From positions 1-57,517 of the forward strand of contig CAJKGK010000024.1 of the NCBI GenBank assembly GCA_905199445.1: a stretch of 57,517 nucleotides of DNA, written 5' to 3'. Below the pieces are notes generated by a model that saw nothing but the letters and a program-made list of their open reading frames with translations, made no database searches and was not told the origin of the DNA. The first letter of the stretch is position 1; the number at the start of each line of letters is the position of its first letter. This document shows, piece by piece, positions 1 to 6,652 of the stretch. Both the position numbers and the translations under genes were made by a program. Source of the DNA: an uncultured Lachnospiraceae bacterium. Its GTDB lineage: Bacteria; Bacillota; Clostridia; Lachnospirales; Lachnospiraceae.

Positions 1-150
1 TTTTGTTCTTGAAAATTTACTCTTTCCGCATCTTACAAATCTCTGATTTGCAAGGTACGAATATTCGTGAATTTTCGGGATTGTTTTATTGTTTAATTAT
101 CAATGTTCGCTATTTTTCGTTGCTGTTCTTTTCTCAGCAGCAACTCGTTT
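1..150 (-). other. rRNA-operon-like leader, running off the window
   Basis: Read on the minus strand, this AT-rich stretch lies downstream of two tandem strong promoters and reaches the window edge without an ORF. It includes a short hairpin around 36-52 and an AT-rich tract that resembles the leaders ahead of 16S rRNA in Lachnospiraceae. No rRNA gene sequence is inside the window, so the rRNA assignment is inference from promoter arrangement and general appearance only. Confidence 0.4.
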
Positions 151-179
151 AGTTTATCATGTTTCATTTCATTTGTCAA
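151..179 (-). promoter_or_regulatory. strong promoter P2 (TTGACA-17-TAAACT)
   Basis: On the minus strand TTGACA (179-174) is followed after 17 bases by TAAACT (156-151). It is the second of two tandem sigma-A-type promoters directed out of the left edge, with no ORF between them, as is usual for rRNA operons. Confidence 0.6.
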
Positions 180-259
180 GTACTTTTTTTATTTTTTTAA
201 CTTAACTTTGAATGTTGAAACTTGTAAAACTTTATCTTCTGCGTTTTAGCAGCTTTGAT

Positions 260-288
260 ATATTACCATATCTCATTTGCTTTGTCAA
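260..288 (-). promoter_or_regulatory. strong promoter P1 (TTGACA-17-TAATAT)
   Basis: On the minus strand a perfect TTGACA -35 (288-283) is spaced 17 bases from TAATAT (265-260). It lies just after the tRNA-Ser gene and about 110 bases ahead of the second promoter. The tandem arrangement suggests a stable-RNA operon starting outside the window. Confidence 0.65.
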
Positions 289-328
289 CAGTTTTTTTAA
301 TTTTTATTTTTTACTGTGATTGCAGAAA

Positions 329-416
329 CGGAGAAAGAGGGATTTGAACCCTCGCGCCGGTTGCCCGACCTACACCCTTAGCAGGGGCGCCTCTTCGGCC
401 TCTTGAGTATTTCTCC
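329..416 (-). tRNA. tRNA-Ser(GCU)
   Basis: A full class II tRNA is read on the minus strand. The acceptor stem GGAGAAA/TTTCTCC closes at 416-410 and 330-336, with discriminator G at 329. It has a long variable arm typical of serine tRNAs and anticodon GCU within CCCCTGCTAAGGG. The T arm GAGGGTTCAAATCCCTC is intact. CCA is not encoded. It decodes AGC/AGU. Confidence 0.97.
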
Positions 417-548
417 GAATTGTAAAAACTTTGTTAATTTTTACCGCACTTACTCAGTGCATGGACAATTATAGCTAATTCCCGGACGTTTGTCAATGGG
501 ATTTTATAAATTTTCTTAAATTTATTTATAACCTGCAGATATAAGTTA

Positions 549-593
549 TTTTCATCTGGAACGCATCGTTTAAAATGCCGCTCCAGATGAAAA
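549..593 (-). terminator. hairpin after the fumarase beta gene
   Basis: A 12-base perfect inverted repeat (TTTTCATCTGGA at 549-560, complement at 582-593) lies 7 bases after the fumarase beta stop codon. On the minus strand its 3' arm runs into an AT-rich stretch, so it probably ends the fumarase transcript. Confidence 0.6.
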
Positions 594-600
594 TTCTTAC

Positions 601-1149
601 TTATAATCTATATTTTCCAACCACTTCCTCATATAGATTTCTGCCGTTTGAATCTACGACAACAATTGCAGGAAACGCATCAACTTCAAGTTCCCGGATC
701 GCTTCTGTCCCCAGATCATCATAAGCAATCACTTTGGATGATACAATTGCTTTAGATAAAAGAGCACCTGCACCGCCTACTGCCGCCAAATAAACTGCCT
801 TATTTCTGACAATAGCCTCAATCACTTCGTTCGATCGTTTACCTTTGCCTATCATTCCTTTCAGACCATGATCCAAAAGAAGAGGCGTATATTTGTCCAT
901 ACGGCTGCTAGTTGTTGGACCAGCAGAACCAATAGGCCTGCCTTCTCTTGCAGGAGATGGCCCCATATAATAAATAATGTTATTCTTCAGTACCATTGGG
1001 ATATCCTGACCGTCAGTCATTGCATTAAACATCCGCAAATGTGCCGCATCCCTGGCCGTATAAATCTTTCCGCTGATGTATACATAATCTCCGGCATGAA
1101 GCTGATCGATTTCTTCCTGTATCATCGGCGCATGTATCACCTTATTCAT
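601..1149 (-). CDS. class I fumarate hydratase, beta subunit (C-terminal domain)
   Basis: This is the beta half of the two-subunit oxygen-sensitive Fe-S fumarase/L-tartrate dehydratase family, which interconverts fumarate and L-malate. The 182-residue length is normal for the separate beta subunit. The diagnostic region GPTTSSRMD followed by LLDHGLKGMIGKGKR sits at about residues 76-106, where the swivel domain contributes substrate contacts. The start has a clear GGGAGG site 7 bases upstream. It follows the alpha subunit by 18 bases, so the two are co-transcribed. The tartrate dehydratase family is very similar; fumarase is preferred because this pairing is the usual anaerobe fumarase. Confidence 0.9.
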   Translation of the reverse strand: MNKVIHAPMIQEEIDQLHAGDYVYISGKIYTARDAAHLRMFNAMTDGQDIPMVLKNNIIYYMGPSPAREGRPIGSAGPTTSSRMDKYTPLLLDHGLKGMIGKGKRSNEVIEAIVRNKAVYLAAVGGAGALLSKAIVSSKVIAYDDLGTEAIRELEVDAFPAIVVVDSNGRNLYEEVVGKYRL

Positions 1150-1167
1150 CCAATAACCTCCCGTCTG

Positions 1168-2010
1168 CTATATCACTCGAACGCTATGGCGATTAACATG
1201 GCAACATATGTTTACAGCCAGCGGAAGCCCGGCAATATGTGTCGGAAACGTCTCAATATTCACTGCCAACGCTGTTATTGTTCCGCCAAGCCCCCCTGGT
1301 CCAATGCCTAAATCATTAATTTTATTCAGCAATTCAATCTCAAGATCTCTCACATACGGAATTTCCGAATGACTTCCCGCCGGACGAGTGAGCGCATGTT
1401 TTGCCATAATCGCACACTTTTCAAAATCACCACCAAGACCAATACCGACAACCAGCGGCGGACATGCATTCGGTCCTGCAGCATCTACAGTATCTAGTAC
1501 AGCCTTTTTTACCCCCTCAATCCCATCGGAAGGCTTGAGCATAATCACCCTGCTCATATTTTCACTACCAAATCCTTTGGGTGCTAATGTCATTTTAATA
1601 TGTTCTCCGGGGACAATACTATAATGAATAATTGCAGGGGTATTATCATTGGTATTTTTCCTGTAAATTGGATCCTCAACAACAGATTTTCGAAGATATC
1701 CTTCCACATATCCCTGACGCACACCTTCATTGACGGCCTCCTCAAGGTTTCCTCCTACAATGTGGACGTCCTGACCGATTTCCATAAAAACAACTGCCAT
1801 TCCCGTATCCTGGCATATTGGTATCATATCATTACCTGCAATACTTAGATTTTCTTCCAGTGAATCCAAAACTTTTTTCCCCAGAGGCGATTTTTCCTCC
1901 TGAATGGCCCTGTTTAAGGCTTCACGCATATCTTCTGAAAGAAAATGGGTAGCTTCGATACACATTTCTTTCAGACTGTCCGTAATCTGTCTGCATTCAA
2001 CTATCCGCAT
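1168..2010 (-). CDS. class I fumarate hydratase, alpha subunit (Fe-S catalytic domain)
   Basis: The catalytic subunit of the two-subunit class I fumarase carries a labile [4Fe-4S] cluster that binds fumarate or malate. The three expected cluster cysteines are visible at C66 (PICQDTG), C183 (NACPP) and C199 (FEKCAIMAK). The 280-residue length is normal for the alpha subunit. A GGGAG ribosome site precedes the ATG. It is first in a two-gene operon with the beta subunit. Role: reductive or oxidative TCA branch in an anaerobe; L-tartrate dehydratase is the main alternative. Confidence 0.92.
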   Translation of the reverse strand: MRIVECRQITDSLKEMCIEATHFLSEDMREALNRAIQEEKSPLGKKVLDSLEENLSIAGNDMIPICQDTGMAVVFMEIGQDVHIVGGNLEEAVNEGVRQGYVEGYLRKSVVEDPIYRKNTNDNTPAIIHYSIVPGEHIKMTLAPKGFGSENMSRVIMLKPSDGIEGVKKAVLDTVDAAGPNACPPLVVGIGLGGDFEKCAIMAKHALTRPAGSHSEIPYVRDLEIELLNKINDLGIGPGGLGGTITALAVNIETFPTHIAGLPLAVNICCHVNRHSVRVI

Positions 2011-2054
2011 TTTTCCATCTCCCTCACATTTATATTTTTATCATCCACTTTAAT

Positions 2055-2726
2055 TTACATGCCTTCCCATTCTGACAGCACCTGATGAACAGGGAATGAA
2101 TCGAGATATTCCTGTATTTTTTGAAAATACATTCCTACATGGTAGCCATCCATCATGGCATGATGAACCTGAACAGATAAGGGCATTTTCAGATGTCCCC
2201 TGTAATCCGGCTCAAATTTTCCCCATGAAATACGCGGAATATTATCTTTTCCTCCGTGCTCAATTGTACGAACAAAATGTGTGTATTTCACCCAAGGTAT
2301 ACAGGACATATATAAAATTTCCACATTATTTTCCTCAGGCTTCAAAGACAGTGCATCCCTGTCTTTAAGTGCTTCAGCATTTTCTCTTGCTTTACGGCAA
2401 AATGTAAGTATATCCGCTTCAAATGGCTGTGTTACAAGATAAAACTGTTCATGTCCCTTTGGAAGATATGTAAAAACAGGGGTCATTCTATCACAATATA
2501 TCCCCTTACCATCGATCATACGATATCTGAAATTTTTAATATCCAGCGCAATTTTAGTTGCCGCATAAATCACCGCACAATAAAATGAAATATTTTCTCT
2601 TTTTGCAAACTGGTATAATCCAGTCACATCTACATCTGCCCCTAAATTAATATACGGCAAATCATATGACGCATATTTATCAACCAAAGGCTTTCTGTCC
2701 CATGTAGTCATATCAATCCACTGCAT
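2055..2726 (-). CDS. chloramphenicol acetyltransferase-like protein (CAT family)
   Basis: A 223-residue member of the trimeric CAT fold. The catalytic motif HHAMMDGYHV near the C-terminus has the essential His and Asp pattern HHxxxDG, and the length matches CatA enzymes (about 215-220). The open frame continues upstream to 3098, but the start at 2726 is chosen because AGGAGG lies at 2734-2739 and the protein then begins exactly where CAT proteins begin. Many clostridial chromosomes carry CAT-like genes of unproven substrate, so chloramphenicol resistance is possible but not shown. No mobile element adjoins it. Confidence 0.85.
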   Translation of the reverse strand: MQWIDMTTWDRKPLVDKYASYDLPYINLGADVDVTGLYQFAKRENISFYCAVIYAATKIALDIKNFRYRMIDGKGIYCDRMTPVFTYLPKGHEQFYLVTQPFEADILTFCRKARENAEALKDRDALSLKPEENNVEILYMSCIPWVKYTHFVRTIEHGGKDNIPRISWGKFEPDYRGHLKMPLSVQVHHAMMDGYHVGMYFQKIQEYLDSFPVHQVLSEWEGM

Positions 2727-2942
2727 GATTTTTCCTCCTGTCATGTGACAGCTGAGTCTGTCATGTATTTTATTGTACATGATTTTTTCTGGCTTGACAA
2801 TGATGAACCATAGATCTTCCACAGCCTTGATCATTATAAATCCGAAAAATATACATATAATACTATTGCGAAACGTTTTCACTTCCTGTAAACTGAATCC
2901 ATCCTCGGATATAAAATCATTACAGAAAGGAAACAAACAGCC

Positions 2943-3083
2943 ATGACTAAAAAAAACATTTGCAGGGCTGTCATTGGAGTTTTGGGCATTGCTCTTGTGA
3001 CCGTCGGACTGATTCAGGGCGGCTACGGCATCACTATGAATAAAGCCATTCGAATCTGTCTGGAATGCATCGGTATCGGCTGA
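2943..3083 (+). CDS. CD1871A-family CXXC-motif small membrane peptide
   Basis: A 46-residue ORF with one hydrophobic segment (about residues 8-27) and a C-terminal CLECIGIG motif containing a CxxC pair. This matches the small CD1871A-type family found next to ferredoxin/thioredoxin clusters in Clostridia; its function is unknown. A GAAAGGA site lies upstream of the ATG. The reading frame overlaps the nominal start of the next gene by 19 bases, implying translational coupling. The CxxC probably sits at the membrane face and may exchange electrons or disulfides with the downstream NapH-like and TlpA proteins (inference). Confidence 0.75.
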   Translation: MTKKNICRAVIGVLGIALVTVGLIQGGYGITMNKAIRICLECIGIG

Positions 3084-3097
3084 CTGCCGGATCAACA

Positions 3098-3970
3098 TTG
3101 AAGCTTCCTTTTAAACGCCGGCTGATTCAACTGGCCAGCGCACTTCTTTATAATGCCCATTTAAAAGGTTTCACTGAGGGTCAGATTTATCAGGGGAATC
3201 TCAAAGGATTATGTGTACCGGGGCTTAACTGTTATTCTTGTCCCGGAGCTGTAGCCTCCTGCCCTCTTGGAAGCCTGCAAAACGCTTTAAGCGGCGTTAC
3301 TTACAGAATGCCCTATTACATTTTTGGAATTCTGCTGCTGTTCGGTCTATTACTTGGACGGATCATCTGCGGTTTTTTGTGCCCCTTTGGGTTGATTCAG
3401 GAATTACTGCATAAAATTCCGGTCCCAAAACTTAAAAAAAACCGGATAACTCGCGTTCTGTCCTGTGGAAAGTATGTCATTCTAGTCATCTTTGTGATTT
3501 ACATCCCATTATTTTATGCTTTCCGTGACGGTTATCCCCTGCCCGGTTTCTGTAAATATATATGTCCTGCAGGTACCCTTGAAGGCGGACTCCCGCTCCT
3601 GATCGCAGATCCTTCCCTCAGATCTCTTGCAGGTTTTCTTTTTTCCTGGAAAGTAGCACTAATGCTGATAATTCTTGTCAGTGCCATGTTCATCTATCGC
3701 AGCTTCTGCCGCTTTATATGTCCCCTTGGCGCCATATACGCACTGTTTTCCAAAATCGCTGTATTCGGAATTCAGGTCGATGAAAGTAAATGTACACATT
3801 GTAATCAATGCATCCATCACTGTATGATGGACATAAAAAAAGTAGGGGATCGGGAATGTATTCAATGCGGTTCCTGCCGTGAGGTCTGTCATTTTGATGC
3901 GATTTCATGGAAAAAAATAAAACACAAAAAAGGAGATCAAAAAATATATGAAGTTAAAGCAAATCGGTAA
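3098..3970 (+). CDS. NapH/MauN-like membrane ferredoxin, 4Fe-4S binding
   Basis: A polytopic membrane protein with about five hydrophobic segments and cytoplasmic cysteine motifs. Early in the protein are CVPGLNCYSCPGAVASCPLG and CGFLCPFG; near the middle KYICPAG and RFICPLGA. The C-terminal quarter has two classical [4Fe-4S] motifs, CTHCNQCIHHC and CIQCGSCREVC. This is the NapH-like quinol/electron-transfer architecture. The frame is open from an ATG at 3065, but homology to the family starts near KLPFKRRLIQ, so the TTG at 3098 is preferred; neither start has a good ribosome site. It overlaps the downstream TlpA gene by 23 bases. It likely feeds electrons across the membrane to thiol-redox partners. 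Confidence 0.85.
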   Translation: MKLPFKRRLIQLASALLYNAHLKGFTEGQIYQGNLKGLCVPGLNCYSCPGAVASCPLGSLQNALSGVTYRMPYYIFGILLLFGLLLGRIICGFLCPFGLIQELLHKIPVPKLKKNRITRVLSCGKYVILVIFVIYIPLFYAFRDGYPLPGFCKYICPAGTLEGGLPLLIADPSLRSLAGFLFSWKVALMLIILVSAMFIYRSFCRFICPLGAIYALFSKIAVFGIQVDESKCTHCNQCIHHCMMDIKKVGDRECIQCGSCREVCHFDAISWKKIKHKKGDQKIYEVKANR

Positions 3971-4559
3971 AATATTTATTTTAACAGCTGCAATCACTGC
4001 AATGACCGCTCAGCTCATTGCCTGTGGCGGTGCGGACAGGGACGCCACAGCGCCATCCCAATCTGTCTCAAACAGCCCAAGCGCAGACAATGAAAGCATT
4101 GACGATAAAAACGAAACATTGGCGGAAACAGAGACAGCAGCTGACCCAGTTCTGGCCCCAGACTTTGAAGTACAGCTGACAACCGGAGAAACCGTAAAGC
4201 TATCTGATTATCAGGGCAAAAAAGTTATTCTCAACTTCTGGGCAACATGGTGCGGTCCATGTGTTGCCGAAATGCCGGCTTTTCAGAAGCTAAGCGAGGA
4301 ATACCCGGACACCTTAGCCATTTTGGCTGTTAATTGCGCCGAAGATGCCCAGACTGTAAATTCTTTCATTGAAAAAAATGAATACACCTTCCCCATCGGA
4401 CTTGATCCCGATTATACAGTTCAAAAGCTTTATCCGGCCAATGGTATTCCGTATACCATTTTAATTGATGAAGAAGGCTATGTGACCCATGTATCTCAGG
4501 GTGCCGCAGACGCTGATACCATGTATGATGCATACAAGGACGCTCTGGAATTGGAATAA
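3948..4559 (+). CDS. TlpA-family thioredoxin-like lipoprotein
   Basis: A secreted thiol-disulfide oxidoreductase of 203 residues. It starts with a lipoprotein signal peptide ending in a lipobox (LIAC, Cys at about residue 26), followed by an acidic low-complexity linker. The thioredoxin fold carries the active-site WCGPC (in FWATWCGPCVAEMP) and the cis-Pro loop NGIPYTILID. It is third in the CXXC peptide-ferredoxin-TlpA cluster, with its start inside the ferredoxin gene. Likely role: reduction of extracytoplasmic disulfides or protection against oxidants, powered through the membrane ferredoxin (inference from context). It ends 4 bases before the convergent acylphosphatase gene. Confidence 0.9.
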   Translation: MKLKQIGKIFILTAAITAMTAQLIACGGADRDATAPSQSVSNSPSADNESIDDKNETLAETETAADPVLAPDFEVQLTTGETVKLSDYQGKKVILNFWATWCGPCVAEMPAFQKLSEEYPDTLAILAVNCAEDAQTVNSFIEKNEYTFPIGLDPDYTVQKLYPANGIPYTILIDEEGYVTHVSQGAADADTMYDAYKDALELE

Positions 4560-4563
4560 AAAT

Positions 4564-4839
4564 TTAATAACGAACCATAAAGCCTTTTTTTCCTGAAACA
4601 GGGAGATCCGATATATCCATTTTTCTGACATCGATATATCGATCTCCCTGTCTGATCCAATCTATAAATGCCTCTAAATATATTTTTTCACCCTCTGCTT
4701 CAATCAATACGCTGCCATCATACGCATTCTCAACATAGCCGGAAATCTTATATTTTTTTGCCGCACCGCACACAAAATATCGAAACCCCACGCCCTGCAC
4801 CCGGCCATAAACCACAATTTTCTTTCGCAATAAGTCCAT
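4564..4839 (-). CDS. acylphosphatase
   Basis: A 91-residue acylphosphatase hydrolysing carboxyl-phosphate bonds such as 1,3-bisphosphoglycerate or carbamoyl phosphate. The phosphate-binding loop GRVQGVGFR contains the catalytic Arg, and GYVENAYDGSV supplies the conserved Asn. The frame is open up to 4881, but the ATG at 4839 is chosen because AGGAG lies 8 bases upstream and this gives the normal family length. It is monocistronic and convergent with the TlpA gene. Confidence 0.93.
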   Translation of the reverse strand: MDLLRKKIVVYGRVQGVGFRYFVCGAAKKYKISGYVENAYDGSVLIEAEGEKIYLEAFIDWIRQGDRYIDVRKMDISDLPVSGKKGFMVRY

Positions 4840-5294
4840 CTCAACCACTCCTGTTGTTTCATCTGATCGGGCAAACATCATCTATACGTCCCCTTATATA
4901 CTTCTCTTATGCATCACACTTTCATGTTTACATTTTATAAACATTTTTTAATTTATCTTCAGAATTAATTTATAAGGACTTTAGAAGATCGCCACAGTTT
5001 GAACACATTCAGCCTTTATAATAAGGCCATAGTTAATAAACAACCTCCCTTATTTGTTATTAACTTTAACTATAGATCTTTTCATTTTCATAATACGGGG
5101 ATGCCCGGGGCATCCCCATCTCCCTCCTTCTTCTAACCATTAATTTTAATCCCATACTTGCCCTAATGAATTGACACATATTATAATAAATTTATCAATA
5201 TCATTTCATCGCTGTGATTTAAATCGCATATTTTATGATGGCCTTTGGTCTGACGCTGTATTTTTATGTTCACAGCAGCTTAAGAGGGAGCAAT
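4840..5294. other. intergenic region between acylphosphatase and ClC gene
   Basis: No convincing gene. It holds an AT-rich dyad at 5031-5065 (AGTTAATA arms with one bulge), a small dyad GCCTT-TATAAT-AAGGC near 5022, and a GC-rich 9-bp hairpin with a 3-base loop at 5097-5117 that lacks a T-run on either strand. A possible ClC promoter is TTGCCC-18-TATAAT near 5159-5188 (weak). No fluoride-riboswitch sequence was found. Confidence 0.5.
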
Positions 5295-6557
5295 ATGGAA
5301 AAATTAATGATCAAACTCAAGTACATCTGTCTTTCATCTGTTTTTGCACTGCGGGTGCTTTTTAAATGGATTCTGTTTGGTACCCTGACCGGGGTCGTGG
5401 TCGGCGGTATCAGCACACTTTTTTATCACTGCCTTCAATTTGCCGCCGGTTTCCGCGAAACCCATCCCCAGATTATTCTGGGATTGCCCATTGGCGGATT
5501 GATCATCGTTTTTTTGTACCATTATTTAAAAAATGACCGCGGCACCAACGTTGTACTCTCGGCCATTCACTCGGAACAACTCATTCCCGGACGTATGGCA
5601 CCGCTGATTTTTATTTCTACTGTTATTTCCCACTTTTTTGGAGCATCTGTAGGGCGGGAAGGTGCGGCACTGCAGCTGGGGGGCAGCATTTCAGCGCAGC
5701 TGGGCAAACTGATGCATGTCAATAAGGAAGATCGGCATATTGTGATTATGTGCGGCATGAGCGCCGGATTTTCAGCCATCTTTGGAACTCCCATGGCCTC
5801 GGCTATTTTTGCAATGGAAGTTATCAGCGTTGGAATTATGCATTATTCCGCCCTTGTTCCATGTGTATTTGCATCTCTGATCGCCCACACCCTTTCCAGA
5901 GCCTGCGGTGTTGTCGGTGAATCCTTCAGAGTACCGATTATCCCTGAATTTACGCTGGTCTATTTATTTAAAATGATTTTTATGGCCATCTTATTTGGCG
6001 CACTGAGTATTATTTTTTGTTTTATGCTGCACACTGCAGCAAAGCTTTACACCAGATTCTTCAAAAATCCCTATATCCGGATTACTGTAGCCAGCCTGAT
6101 TATCATTCTTTTAACAGCTGTGCTTCACACCTCGGATTATATGGGGGCAGGTACAAATATTCTTGAGGCCACCTTCAGTGAGGGCGCTGATCCATGGGAC
6201 TTTTTCTTTAAAATGGTATTTACATCCCTGGCCTTAGCCGCAGGCTTTAAGGGCGGCGAAATCGTCCCTTCATTTTTTATCGGCGCCACCTTTGGTTGTG
6301 TTGTAGGGCCGCTGGTCGGTCTTCCCGCCCAGCTAAGTGCTGCCTGTGGTATGCTGGGCGTATTCTGCGGTGTCACGAACTGCCCGATCACATCGCTGCT
6401 GATTGGATTTGAACTGTTCGGTTTTGACGGCATGCCCTATTATCTTGTTGCTGTTTCCGTCAGCTATATGCTTTCCGGCTACTATGGGCTCTATAGTGAA
6501 CAGAAAATCGTTTATTCCAAATACAGAACCAAATTCATCGATCGCAATGCAAAATAG
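5295..6557 (+). CDS. ClC-family chloride/fluoride channel or proton antiporter
   Basis: A 420-residue polytopic ClC protein. The gating-glutamate loop reads GASVGREGAALQLGG, and the C-terminal anion-site region GVFCGVTNCPITSLLIGFELFG is present. In place of the usual GSGIP selectivity loop of Cl- transporters the sequence has GTNVV, as in ClC members that differ at the anion filter, including the fluoride-exporting ClC-F clade. Whether it carries fluoride or chloride cannot be settled here. The start at 5295 is chosen over in-frame 5235 because of a GAGG site 7 bases upstream. It is monocistronic and convergent with gyrA. Confidence 0.85.
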   Translation: MEKLMIKLKYICLSSVFALRVLFKWILFGTLTGVVVGGISTLFYHCLQFAAGFRETHPQIILGLPIGGLIIVFLYHYLKNDRGTNVVLSAIHSEQLIPGRMAPLIFISTVISHFFGASVGREGAALQLGGSISAQLGKLMHVNKEDRHIVIMCGMSAGFSAIFGTPMASAIFAMEVISVGIMHYSALVPCVFASLIAHTLSRACGVVGESFRVPIIPEFTLVYLFKMIFMAILFGALSIIFCFMLHTAAKLYTRFFKNPYIRITVASLIIILLTAVLHTSDYMGAGTNILEATFSEGADPWDFFFKMVFTSLALAAGFKGGEIVPSFFIGATFGCVVGPLVGLPAQLSAACGMLGVFCGVTNCPITSLLIGFELFGFDGMPYYLVAVSVSYMLSGYYGLYSEQKIVYSKYRTKFIDRNAK

Positions 6558-6574
6558 ACTTCAAACGCCTTATA

Positions 6575-6630
6575 CAGATAAAAGCTGCCAGGATCGGCTG
6601 TGACAGCGCAGCTCCGGCAGCTTTTATCTG
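6575..6630. terminator. bidirectional terminator between ClC and gyrA
   Basis: A perfect 15-bp inverted repeat, CAGATAAAAGCTGCC at 6575-6589 and its complement at 6616-6630, with a 26-base interior that can form its own GCTG/CAGC hairpin. It lies between the convergent ClC (+) and gyrA (-) genes. The arms themselves carry A/T tracts that supply T-runs in each direction. Confidence 0.7.
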
Positions 6631-6652
6631 ACGTATTTAAAAACAGCGATGC

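Noticed and set aside
868..1311. 147-codon plus-strand ORF opposite the fumarase genes
   Set aside because: It lies antisense across the two recognised fumarase genes with no ribosome site or family.
5097..5117. Intrinsic terminator
   Set aside because: The 9-bp GC-rich hairpin is perfect but has no T-run on either strand, and no gene ends immediately before it.
5200..5294. Fluoride riboswitch ahead of the ClC gene
   Set aside because: A GATGGC-like patch exists, but the required ACCGCC and the distal pairing segment of the crcB motif are missing.
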